A stretch of 8,467 bases of DNA from DAOTYX01 sp034434635 (GCA_034434635.1 DAOTYX010000085.1:1-8467); one strand, 5' to 3'. Shown: positions 1 to 5,660, counted from the stretch's first letter. Notes: generated from the sequence alone by a model not told the origin. A program made the numbers and translations.

Positions 1-3
1 CCT

Positions 4-9
4 GAGGAG
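4..9 (+). promoter_or_regulatory. Shine-Dalgarno site of the Mrp-like gene
   Basis: The hexamer gaggag lies seven bases before the ATG at 17 and supports that start. The promoter, if there is one nearby, would lie left of the window. Only 16 bases precede the gene, so it may be internal to a longer operon. Confidence 0.7.
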
Positions 10-16
10 ATAGAGA

Positions 17-1099
17 ATGATTGATCAGACACAAGTCCTGCAGGCGCTGAAGGGGGTAGAGGACCCCGAACTGCGCCAGAGCATCGTCGAACTGGGGATG
101 GTGCACGACGTGAAGATCGACGATGGCATCGTGCGCTTCACGCTGGCGCTGACCACGCTGGCCTGTCCGCTCAGGGAGCGCATTCTGGAGGATGTCCGGA
201 AGGCGGTACTGAGCCTGAACGGCGTGCAAGACGTCCAGGTGAACTTGCGCGAGATGACGCTGGAGGAAAAAGAGCGCATCTGGCCGAAACAGCGGCAGCA
301 GCGAGAACAGCCCGGAGTGGCAGCCCATCTGAACCATGTCGATCGGATCGTCGCGGTGATGAGTGGGAAAGGCGGCGTGGGCAAGTCATCGGTGGCGGCG
401 CTCCTGGCGACGGCCCTCCGACGGCAGGGGAAGCGGGTCGGCGTGCTGGATGCGGACATCACCGGCCCGAGCATCCCCAGGATGTTCGGCCTGCACGAGC
501 CGCCGCCGATAGGTCCGGTGGGTATCCTCCCCGCCGAGACGGCTACCGGCATCAAGGTGATCTCCATCAACCTCCTGCTGCCGGACGAGGACGAAGCGGT
601 CATCTGGCGCGGCCCCCTCATCAGCGGCGCCATTCAACAGTTCTGGGGGGACGTGGTTTGGGGCGACCTGGACGTGCTGGTGTTGGATCTGCCGCCGGGC
701 ACTTCCGACGCCTCATTGACGGTGATGCAGTCCATCCCCCTCAACGGCATCCTTCTGGTCACCTCGCCGCAGGACCTGGCGGGGATGGTGGTGCGCAAGG
801 CGGCGCGGATGGCTCACCACCTGAACGTCCCCATCGTGGGGTTGATCGAGAACATGAGTTATGCTGTTTGTCCCAAATGCGGCGAACATATCGAGGTCTT
901 CGGCCCCAGTCAGGCGATCCACACCGCGGCGATGCTGGGGGTTCCGTTGCTGGCGCGACTGCCGCTGAACCCTGACCTGGCCCGTCGCTGCGATGCGGGG
1001 CAGGTGGAACAGTACACCGACGAGGCTGTTGATGCGCTGGCTGCGGAGGTGTTGGGGCGGCTCCCGGCGACGCAGAGTGTCCCGCTGTTCCTGAAATAG
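17..1099 (+). CDS. mrp: Mrp/ApbC-family Fe-S cluster carrier ATPase with N-terminal MIP18 (DUF59) domain
   Basis: This is a 360-residue cytosolic P-loop protein of the Mrp/NBP35/ApbC family, whose members bind a [4Fe-4S] cluster at a dimer interface and pass it to apo-proteins. Residues 1 to about 85 form a MIP18/DUF59 domain, with an early DPELR motif and Cys50 in the ACPLRERI segment where the family's conserved cysteine sits. The deviant Walker A motif SGKGGVGKSS covers residues 116-125, followed by a DADITGPSIPRM switch segment and DLPPGTSD. A CPKC pair at residues 285 and 288 matches the family's cluster-bridging cysteines. Length is normal for the two-domain bacterial form, and all key residues are present. 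The gene is followed after 58 bases by an iron-transport-like gene. The symbol is the family name. Its client proteins cannot be read from the sequence. Confidence 0.95.
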   Translation: MIDQTQVLQALKGVEDPELRQSIVELGMVHDVKIDDGIVRFTLALTTLACPLRERILEDVRKAVLSLNGVQDVQVNLREMTLEEKERIWPKQRQQREQPGVAAHLNHVDRIVAVMSGKGGVGKSSVAALLATALRRQGKRVGVLDADITGPSIPRMFGLHEPPPIGPVGILPAETATGIKVISINLLLPDEDEAVIWRGPLISGAIQQFWGDVVWGDLDVLVLDLPPGTSDASLTVMQSIPLNGILLVTSPQDLAGMVVRKAARMAHHLNVPIVGLIENMSYAVCPKCGEHIEVFGPSQAIHTAAMLGVPLLARLPLNPDLARRCDAGQVEQYTDEAVDALAAEVLGRLPATQSVPLFLK

Positions 1100-1157
1100 C
1101 ATGCGTGATAGGCGACGATGCCCTGACAATCCGGTGGCTCTGCAGGGGGAGGTTTAC

Positions 1158-2036
1158 ATGAGCGAACCCCTATCAGAAGAGGTGCGCCGCCTCATCGCGG
1201 CGTTTCAGCGGGCCGAGATCACCGAGCACCACATCTACAGCCGGCTGGCGCGAGCGACCCGGTCGCCGGAGAACCGTGCTGTCCTGGAGCGCATCGCCGC
1301 AGACGAGTTGCGTCACTATCGGTACTGGCAGGGACTCACAGGGCGGGAGATCGAGCCGGCCCGGACCAAGATCTGGTTCTACACGGGGGCGGGTCGGTTG
1401 CTGGGCCTCACCTTCGCCGTCAGGCTCATGGAGCAGGGGGAGGAAGGGGCGCAGGAGAACTACCAACGTATCGGCGAGGTTGTTCCCCAGGCTCTCACCA
1501 TCGCCCAGGAGGAGAAGGTACACGAGGAGGCGCTGATCGGCTTGCTGGACGAGGAGCGGTTACGGTACACCGGCTCCGTGGTGCTCGGCCTGAATGACGC
1601 GCTGGTGGAACTGACCGGGGCATTGGCCGGTCTGACCTTCGCCCTGCAGAACACGCGCCTCATCGCGATGACAGGAGCGATCACCGGTATCGCCGCAGCG
1701 CTCTCTATGGCGGCGTCGGAGTACCTTTCAACGCGGACCGAGGAGACCGACCGCGATCCAGTCAGGGCCGCGCTTTATACCGGTGTCGCCTATCTGTTCA
1801 CCGTCCTGGTTCTGATCCTGCCGTATCTGGTGTTCAGCAACTACCTCATCTGTCTGGCGGCCACGCTGGTGGGGGCGCTCCTGATCATCGCCTTCTTCAA
1901 CTACTACATCTCGGTTGCCCGGGACGTGCCCTTCCGACGCCGGTTTGTGGAGATGGCCCTCCTGAGCCTGAGTGTCGCTGCGGTCAGTTTCGGCATCGGT
2001 GTTCTCATGCGCGTTGTGTTCGGGGTGGAAGTATGA
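1158..2036 (+). CDS. Membrane-bound ferritin-like/VIT1 fusion protein, probable iron exporter (MbfA-like)
   Basis: This 292-residue protein joins an N-terminal ferritin-like (rubrerythrin/erythrin-type) domain, about residues 1-135, to a C-terminal VIT1/CCC1 membrane domain, about residues 138-292. Candidate di-iron ligands are E20/E23/H24, the ELRH segment (E50, H53), E92 and E118/E119/H122. The membrane part opens with LGLNDALVELTGALAGL and includes SMAASEYLSTR, both typical of VIT1 proteins, followed by several hydrophobic helices. Characterised MbfA proteins export iron and protect against iron and peroxide stress; that role is inferred here. An in-frame ATG at 1101 exists, but ATG 1158 is preferred because gggggagg at 1145-1152 sits five bases upstream and the 19 extra residues are arginine-rich and unlike the family. 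The product probably lowers cytosolic free iron beside genes that handle Fe-S clusters. Confidence 0.9.
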   Translation: MSEPLSEEVRRLIAAFQRAEITEHHIYSRLARATRSPENRAVLERIAADELRHYRYWQGLTGREIEPARTKIWFYTGAGRLLGLTFAVRLMEQGEEGAQENYQRIGEVVPQALTIAQEEKVHEEALIGLLDEERLRYTGSVVLGLNDALVELTGALAGLTFALQNTRLIAMTGAITGIAAALSMAASEYLSTRTEETDRDPVRAALYTGVAYLFTVLVLILPYLVFSNYLICLAATLVGALLIIAFFNYYISVARDVPFRRRFVEMALLSLSVAAVSFGIGVLMRVVFGVEV

Positions 2037-2050
2037 CCATGATGTCGTTC

Positions 2051-2056
2051 AAGGAG
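2051..2056 (+). promoter_or_regulatory. Shine-Dalgarno site deciding the start of the first NifX-like gene
   Basis: aaggag stands eight bases before the ATG at 2065. It selects this start over an in-frame start at 1972, which lies inside the preceding transporter gene. Confidence 0.75.
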
Positions 2057-2064
2057 AAAAGCGA

Positions 2065-2565
2065 ATGCGGATCGTCGTGTCGTCTAACGGTGTGAATCTG
2101 GAAGCCCAGGCCAGTCCGGTCTTTGGCCGTTGTCCTTACTTCGTCTTCGTGGACACGGAGAGCATGGCCCTCGAGGCTGTGGAGAATCCCGCCCTGGCCT
2201 CTGGGGGCGGCGCTGGCGTCCAGGCGGCTCAGTTCATCATCAAGAAGGGAGCCCAGGCCGTTGTCTCTGGGAATGTCGGCCCTAATGCCTTTCAGGTCTT
2301 CCAATCCGCCGGCCTACCGGTGTACTCCTTCAGCGGAGGAACGGTTCGGGAGGCGGCGGAGGCGTTCAAAGCGGGTCGCCTCACAGCGGTCGGCGGGGCC
2401 ACGGCGCCGGAACATGCCGGCATGGGCAGGAGGGGCCCCCGTATGGCCGCGGCGAACCCCTCCCGCGAGGAGGAGATCGCCCAGTTGCAGCAGGCCGCAG
2501 CGGACCTTCGCCAGCGGTTGGCGAATATCCTGGAGCGGCTGGAGCAGATAGAGAAAGGAGCATAG
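2065..2565 (+). CDS. NifX/NifB-C-like (dinitrogenase iron-molybdenum cofactor-binding fold) protein with C-terminal coiled coil, copy 1
   Basis: This 166-residue protein has an RNase H-like NifX/NifY/NifB-C domain in residues 1 to about 112. Hallmarks are the start MRIVVSSNG, the signature SPVFGRCPYFVFVD (residues 17-30) and the VVSGNVGPNAFQVFQSAG segment near residues 66-83. Nif members bind FeMo-cofactor or its precursor. Stand-alone relatives in non-diazotrophs are usually of unknown function and often lie beside Mrp/MinD ATPases, as here. Residue 19 is valine where the next gene's product has histidine (SPHFGRCPYF), so one potential ligand is lost. Residues about 134-165 are Glu/Leu/Gln-rich and predicted coiled coil, an addition to the minimal domain. 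Copy 2 begins five bases after the stop. A role as a metal-cluster scaffold or chaperone is inferred from the fold and neighbours. Confidence 0.88.
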   Translation: MRIVVSSNGVNLEAQASPVFGRCPYFVFVDTESMALEAVENPALASGGGAGVQAAQFIIKKGAQAVVSGNVGPNAFQVFQSAGLPVYSFSGGTVREAAEAFKAGRLTAVGGATAPEHAGMGRRGPRMAAANPSREEEIAQLQQAAADLRQRLANILERLEQIEKGA

Positions 2566-2570
2566 GGAAA

Positions 2571-3059
2571 ATGAGAATCGCAGTTTCGGCAGATGATAGT
2601 CGGGGGTTGGAAAGCGTCGTCAGTCCCCACTTTGGGCGCTGTCCCTACTTCGTCCTGGTGGATATGGAGGGGCGGGAGGTCAAAGCGGTCCGGGCCGTTG
2701 CCAATCCCTTCTATGGCAACCACCAACCCGGTCAGGTGCCCGGCTTCATCCATGCCCAGGGGGCAGACGTGATGCTCACCGGCGGGATGGGCGGCCGGGC
2801 CATCGGCTTCTTCCAGGAGTACGGCATCAAGCCCGTCACCGGGGCCTATGGTACCGTGCGCACCGCTCTGGAGCAATATCTGGGTGGGGCGCTTCGGGGG
2901 GCCGCGCCGTGCGCCGAGAGCGTCGCGCATGGCCATGGCGAGCCTCCTGCCGAAGGGGAGTACGAGAAGGACGAGGTTGGCCGGCTGCGGGAAGAGGCGG
3001 AGATGCTGCGGCGGCAGTTGGATGAGGTGATGGAGCGGCTGAGAGGATTGGAGATGTAG
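2571..3059 (+). CDS. NifX/NifB-C-like (dinitrogenase iron-molybdenum cofactor-binding fold) protein with C-terminal coiled coil, copy 2
   Basis: This 162-residue paralog of the preceding gene begins MRIAVSADD. It carries the full signature SPHFGRCPYFVLVD (residues 18-31, with His20 and Cys24) and GADVMLTGGMGGRAIGFFQ at about residues 65-82. After the core domain, a segment with Cys114, His120 and His122 (PCAESVAHGHGE) offers soft metal ligands absent from copy 1. Residues about 134-162 form a charged, Leu-rich predicted coiled coil. The start follows the copy 1 stop by five bases, with ggag at 2557-2560 as ribosome binding site, so the two are almost certainly co-translated. Matching tails suggest a homo- or hetero-oligomer. 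Binding of an Fe-S or heterometal cluster is family knowledge; its identity here is unknown. Confidence 0.9.
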   Translation: MRIAVSADDSRGLESVVSPHFGRCPYFVLVDMEGREVKAVRAVANPFYGNHQPGQVPGFIHAQGADVMLTGGMGGRAIGFFQEYGIKPVTGAYGTVRTALEQYLGGALRGAAPCAESVAHGHGEPPAEGEYEKDEVGRLREEAEMLRRQLDEVMERLRGLEM

Positions 3060-3060
3060 G

Positions 3061-3068
3061 AAGGAGGT
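3061..3068 (+). promoter_or_regulatory. Near-consensus Shine-Dalgarno site of the six-cysteine protein gene
   Basis: aaggaggt is close to perfect anti-16S complementarity and lies seven bases before ATG 3076. The in-frame GTG at 3067 overlaps this site, so ATG 3076 is the likely start. Confidence 0.8.
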
Positions 3069-3075
3069 GAAAAGG

Positions 3076-3288
3076 ATGGCCAGAAATCGTGGTCAAGGCG
3101 GGGGTAGAGGTGGCGCCGGACGCGGCGGTGGTCGTGGACCGGGCCGGATGGGCGGCCCCTTCGCCGCCGGGCCAGGCGGCGATTGCGTCTGCCCCAGTTG
3201 TGGCCATCGGGAGCCTCATGTGGCGGGACAGCCCTGCTATGAGAAGAAGTGCCCGCAGTGCGGCGCTCCGATGATCCGTGAGCGGTGA
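3076..3288 (+). CDS. Small Gly/Arg-rich six-cysteine (zinc-ribbon/ferredoxin-like) protein
   Basis: This is a 70-residue protein in two parts. Residues 1 to about 35 are almost only Gly, Arg and Ala, with repeated RGG and GRG units. Residues 36-70 hold six cysteines (C37, C39, C42, C54, C59, C62) and two histidines (H44, H48), in the pattern CxCPxCGxxxPHxxGxPCxxxxCPxCGxPM. The two CPxCG knuckles suggest a rubredoxin/zinc-ribbon metal site; Zn, Fe or an Fe-S cluster are all possible. I recall similar short proteins next to NifX-like and ParA/Mrp genes in anaerobes and archaea, but know no function for them. It follows NifX-like copy 2 by 16 bases and precedes a strong hairpin. It could be a metal donor or acceptor of the cluster, or a nucleic-acid-binding protein through its RGG-like tail; both are inference. 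Confidence 0.82.
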   Translation: MARNRGQGGGRGGAGRGGGRGPGRMGGPFAAGPGGDCVCPSCGHREPHVAGQPCYEKKCPQCGAPMIRER

Positions 3289-3295
3289 TGGCGAC

Positions 3296-3334
3296 AGCAG
3301 ATGACCGCCGTCTTCAGGATGGCGGTCACCTGCT
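3296..3334 (+). terminator. Strong intergenic hairpin without U-tract (terminator, attenuator or RNA-processing/stability element)
   Basis: Left arm 3296-3312 pairs with right arm 3318-3334 around the loop ttcag (3313-3317). The stem is 17 positions long with a single A-C mismatch (3301/3329) and one G-U pair (3310/3320). It starts seven bases after the stop of the six-cysteine gene. No T-run follows (actatccc), so it is not a textbook intrinsic terminator. It may instead terminate imperfectly, protect the 3' end of the upstream transcript or set differential expression within the operon. Confidence 0.7.
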
Positions 3335-3355
3335 ACTATCCCAGGGGAGAGGTAG

Positions 3356-3658
3356 ATGAGTTCTGAGGCCGTGCGTGAGGCGATCCTGGCGCGCCTTTCC
3401 ACAATCATAGACCCCGAAACCGGGGCCGACGTGGTGCGGATGCGGCTGATCGAGGATCTGGCGGTGGATGAGGACGGAATGGCTTGTTACAGGTTCCGCC
3501 CTTCCTCTCCTCTGTGCCCTATTGCCATCCCACTGGTGCTCGCCGTCCGGAAAGCAGTGGCTGAGGTGGAGGGCGTGACCCGGCAGAGGATCGAGGTGGT
3601 GGGTTACCTGAAGGCAGCGGAGTTGAACGAGATGCTGCGAGAACTAGAGGAGACCTGA
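3356..3658 (+). CDS. Stand-alone MIP18/DUF59-family (SufT/PaaD-like) metal-sulfur cluster assembly protein
   Basis: This 100-residue protein is essentially a single MIP18/DUF59 domain. It has VREAILARLSTIIDPETG at residues 6-23, where the family's (x)DPE motif lies, and SSPLCPIAIPL at residues 50-60 with Cys54 in the position of the conserved cysteine. The central strand pair is typical. Family members (SufT, PaaD, MIP18/CIA2) assist Fe-S cluster assembly or delivery. It is equivalent to the N-terminal domain of the Mrp-like protein at 17-1099, so the window has both a fused and a free copy. The Shine-Dalgarno ggagagg at 3346-3352 is three bases from ATG 3356. It stands just downstream of the hairpin at 3296-3334, so its level may differ from that of the upstream genes. 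The exact partner is unknown. Confidence 0.87.
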   Translation: MSSEAVREAILARLSTIIDPETGADVVRMRLIEDLAVDEDGMACYRFRPSSPLCPIAIPLVLAVRKAVAEVEGVTRQRIEVVGYLKAAELNEMLRELEET

Positions 3659-3765
3659 CGCGCCGATGGTGATTCCTTTTGGCGACCTGGCGGCCTTTCT
3701 GCGCCGGATAGCCCCCGTCCAGGGACAGGACGACCTCTGAGCACGCGCAGGTGAGGGAAATCCTG

Positions 3766-4689
3766 ATGATCGCTTTTGGGCCGATTCCCTCCCGTCGCCT
3801 GGGGCGCAGCCTGGGGGTGAATAACATCCCCCCGAAGTTCTGTACCTACTCCTGCGTCTATTGCCAGTTAGGGCGCACGCTCCGCATGCAGGTGAATCGT
3901 CGGGGTTTCTATGCGCCCGAGGAGATCGCTCAGGATGTGCGGCAGCAAGTGGAACGGACAGGGGGCCAGGTTGACTATCTGACCTTCGTCCCCGATGGCG
4001 AACCGACGCTGGACGCCAATCTGGGCCAGGAGGCGGCGTTACTGCGCTCGCTCTCTATCCCCATCGCCGTGATCACCAACGGTTCTCTCGTCTGGCGGGA
4101 GGATGTACGAGAGGATCTGAGCGGGGCCGATTGGGTCTCTCTGAAGGTGGACAGTGTTCTGGAGCCAATCTGGCGCCGGATCAATCGCCCTGCTCGCTCG
4201 CTGCGGCTCTCGGCCATTCTGGACGGGATGCTCTCCTTCGCCGAATCCTATCGGGGGAGGCTGATGACGGAGACGATGCTGGTCCAGGGGCTCAACGACG
4301 GCGAAGAGTCGCTGCGCCAGGTCGCCGCATTCCTGGCCCGCCTGAGGCCGGCGCGAGCCTATATCTCAGTCCCCACTCGCCCACCGGCGGAGAAGTGGGT
4401 GCATCCCCCGGCCGAGGAGACGGTCCTGCGGGCGCACCAGATCTTCGCCTCGGCCGTGGAAGAGGTAGAACTCCTCATTGGCTATGAAGGAGACGCCTTC
4501 TCCGCCACCGGTGACCCCCGGGAGGATCTGCTGCGGATCACCGCTGTCCACCCCATGCGGAGGGAGGCAGTGGAGGCCCTGCTTGTCCGGACCGGGGCGG
4601 GCTGGGAGGTGGTCAGCAGGCTGGTCGGCGAAGGGTTGTTGGTGGAGACAGAATACGAAGGACGCACGTTCTACACCCGCAGCATCTGA
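3766..4689 (+). CDS. Radical SAM protein, COG0731-like, with C-terminal winged-helix-like region
   Basis: This is a 307-residue radical SAM enzyme. The N-terminus FGPIPSRRLGRSLGVNNIPP is the typical opening of the COG0731-like (wybutosine-synthesis-related) group. The CxxxCxxC motif that binds the [4Fe-4S] cluster is C26-C30-C33 (FCTYSCVYCQLG), and the SAM-binding GE motif is GEPTL at residues 78-82. The partial TIM barrel runs to about residue 235. The last roughly 70 residues (RREAVEALLVRTGAGWEVV and on) look like a winged helix, perhaps for substrate or partner binding. ATG 3766 is preferred because aggtgaggg at 3749-3757 is well placed; GTG 3751 would add five residues but lacks a good ribosome site. 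The real substrate of these bacterial proteins is not known to me. Context suggests metallo-cofactor maturation or tRNA modification, and the former fits the neighbours better. Confidence 0.9.
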   Translation: MIAFGPIPSRRLGRSLGVNNIPPKFCTYSCVYCQLGRTLRMQVNRRGFYAPEEIAQDVRQQVERTGGQVDYLTFVPDGEPTLDANLGQEAALLRSLSIPIAVITNGSLVWREDVREDLSGADWVSLKVDSVLEPIWRRINRPARSLRLSAILDGMLSFAESYRGRLMTETMLVQGLNDGEESLRQVAAFLARLRPARAYISVPTRPPAEKWVHPPAEETVLRAHQIFASAVEEVELLIGYEGDAFSATGDPREDLLRITAVHPMRREAVEALLVRTGAGWEVVSRLVGEGLLVETEYEGRTFYTRSI

Positions 4690-4692
4690 TGG

Positions 4693-4713
4693 AACACGCA
4701 ACACGGAACACGG
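4693..4713 (+). repeat. Tandem heptamer microrepeat (aacacgg/aacacgc, three copies)
   Basis: Three consecutive seven-base units share aacacg (4693-4698, 4700-4705, 4707-4712), separated by c, g and g. They fill most of the 34-base gap between the radical SAM and CooT-like genes. The repeat is too short to be CRISPR. It resembles low-complexity intergenic tracts that I associate with Chloroflexota. Confidence 0.6.
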
Positions 4714-4723
4714 GAGATGACAG

Positions 4724-4915
4724 ATGTGCCAGGCGACAGTGTACCTGGGAGATAGGGAGATCGCGCGAGAGGTGACGTGGCTGGAGCCAGTGGAGAACGG
4801 TGTGCGGCTGGCGACCTTCTTCGAGGAGTCGCGCGTCGTTCCCGGCCGGATTCGGCACATTGACTTTCTGAAACACCGGGTCATCTTGGAGCCATCGGAG
4901 GGTGAGGATGGATGA
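4724..4915 (+). CDS. CooT-family small nickel-binding protein
   Basis: This 63-residue protein begins Met-Cys-Gln and has the family's alternating beta-strand layout, including VYLGDREIAREVTWLEP, the LATFFEESRVVPGRIRHIDF stretch and a final VILEP strand. In Rhodospirillum rubrum CooT the residue after the initiator Met is a cysteine (Cys2) that binds one Ni(II) per homodimer, supporting carbon monoxide dehydrogenase maturation. That cysteine is conserved here, so nickel binding is plausible. Databases also label the family as predicted RNA-binding, with little support. gggag at 4712-4716 gives a ribosome site seven bases before ATG 4724. The gene overlaps the next one by eight bases, so the two are probably translationally coupled. 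No CODH or hydrogenase gene is in the window, so its client is unknown. Confidence 0.85.
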   Translation: MCQATVYLGDREIAREVTWLEPVENGVRLATFFEESRVVPGRIRHIDFLKHRVILEPSEGEDG

Positions 4916-5105
4916 GGTCGAGAAACTGCGGGTGCTGATCCCCCATTGGATCGAGCACAATGTCGAACATGCCGATGAGTTCCGTGAGTGGGCGGTGAGG
5001 GCCGGTGCAGCCCAGGAAGACCTGGAGGCCGCGGCTGCTGCGCTGAAGGCGGTCAACGAGCACCTGCAGGTGGCGCTCCAGAAGTTGGGAGGGGTCAGGG
5101 CATGA
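4908..5105 (+). CDS. Small helical His-rich protein, conserved-type, unknown function (possible metal chaperone)
   Basis: This 65-residue, probably all-helical protein carries histidines H13, H17 and H21 (PHWIEHNVEHADEF), spaced by four so that they face one side of a helix, plus H52 in a second helix. I recall short proteins with the same HWIEHNxEHAxEF core near or fused to CooT-like proteins, but know no proven function. ATG 4908 lies inside the end of the CooT-like gene (eight-base overlap) with ggaggg at 4897-4902 as ribosome site; the in-frame GTG at 4902 is less likely. Its stop overlaps the MOSC gene start as ATGA. The histidine face and tight coupling to a nickel-binding protein suggest a Ni or other transition-metal chaperone. 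That role is inference only. Confidence 0.8.
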   Translation: MDEVEKLRVLIPHWIEHNVEHADEFREWAVRAGAAQEDLEAAAAALKAVNEHLQVALQKLGGVRA

Positions 5106-5536
5106 AGCGCGCCCGCGTTGTGGCCGTCTGCCGAAGCGACCGCTGTTCCGACCCCAAGGTGGATGTCGGCGAGGGGGAGTTGCGAGCCGGGCACGGACTG
5201 GTAGGAGATGCCCACGCTGGATTGAGCGAGCGGGAGGTGAGTCTGTTGGCCCTGGAAAGCATCGAGCAGGCTAACCGGGAACACGGTATCAGTGCCGTCC
5301 CTGGCTCCTTCGCCGAGAACCTCACGGTCCAGGGGTTGGATGTGCTTTCACTGCGGGTAGGCGACCGTCTCCGCGTGGGGAAAGCGCTGCTGGAAGTAGT
5401 CCAGATCGGCAAGCCGCCCGAGGTCGCCCACACCTACAGTTTCCAGGGTGTCTCTATCCTGCCTCGGGAAGGCGTCTTCTGCCGCGTGGTCGAGGGCGGA
5501 CGGGTGGCCCGGGGGGACCTCGTCCATAGCGTGTGA
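5102..5536 (+). CDS. MOSC-domain protein lacking the usual cysteine of the KxC motif
   Basis: This 144-residue protein consists of a single MOSC domain, the beta-barrel fold of molybdenum cofactor sulfurases and related small proteins. It shows GLVGDAHAG (residues 32-40), SFAENLTVQGLDV (69-81), VGDRLRVGKALLEVVQIGK (86-104) and EGVFCRVVEGG (123-133), in family order. In many MOSC proteins a cysteine follows the IGK segment (as in GKEC or KPC) and is held to carry sulfur. Here the segment reads IGKPPEVAH, without it. Cys127 lies further on and may or may not substitute. The gene starts inside the previous stop codon (ATGA overlap, 5102-5105), with gggagggg at 5087-5094 as ribosome site. Sulfur or metal-sulfur transfer is the family idea; catalytic competence in this copy is doubtful. 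Confidence 0.88.
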   Translation: MKRARVVAVCRSDRCSDPKVDVGEGELRAGHGLVGDAHAGLSEREVSLLALESIEQANREHGISAVPGSFAENLTVQGLDVLSLRVGDRLRVGKALLEVVQIGKPPEVAHTYSFQGVSILPREGVFCRVVEGGRVARGDLVHSV

Positions 5537-5556
5537 CCGCTCAGTCGTCCGCCACC

Positions 5557-5660
5557 CCGCGAGAATGAAGTCGCGGCCATGCATGGCAAGGCCCGCCTGC
5601 GCGGGCTATCGGAAGTCGCCGCAGGGCGACGCGGCGCAGTGGTGGCGCGGTTTCGACCGC
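5557..5660. repeat. Composite multi-hairpin intergenic repeat element
   Basis: Four small palindromes follow one another: ccgcga/tcgcgg (5557-5562 and 5571-5576), gcccgc/gcgggc around ctgc (5591-5606), gtcgcc/ggcgac around gcag (5615-5630) and gcggt/accgc around ttcg (5647-5660). The pattern 'cgcga-gaatgaa-gtcgcgg ... gcccgcctgcgcgggc ... gtttcgaccgcc' resembles a dispersed intergenic repeat I remember from Chloroflexota and other bacteria. That identification is from memory and not checked. The 183-base gap 5537-5719 holds only this element; I see no gene and no clear promoter in it. As RNA it could fold into a chain of hairpins between the MOSC and MBL genes. Confidence 0.72.

Noticed and set aside
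1101..1157. Upstream in-frame ATG for the ferritin-VIT1 protein, adding 19 residues
   Set aside because: It lies two bases after the Mrp stop without a ribosome site, gives an arginine/proline-rich extension unlike the family, and a strong gggggagg stands before ATG 1158.
1972..2064. Upstream start for the first NifX-like gene
   Set aside because: It falls within the coding end of the transporter gene. The family's N-terminus begins exactly at ATG 2065, which has a good ribosome site.
2292..2936. Long antisense open frame (214 codons, minus strand) across both NifX-like genes
   Set aside because: It is an antisense shadow of two well-supported genes. It has no family motifs, and long chance frames are common at this GC content.
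17..3658. A nitrogenase (nif) gene cluster
   Set aside because: The NifX-like proteins are stand-alone types, and no nifH, nifD, nifK, nifE, nifN or nifB-like gene is visible. The Mrp P-loop protein has the CPKC pair and MIP18 domain and is not NifH.
3666..3740. A 24-codon open frame between the MIP18 and radical SAM genes (starts MVIPFGDLAAFLRR)
   Set aside because: The nearest gaggag is about 13 bases upstream, the peptide resembles nothing I recognise, and an open frame of this length is expected by chance in GC-rich DNA.
4693..4713. CRISPR array
   Set aside because: The units are seven bases long and contiguous, without spacers; no cas-like gene is present.
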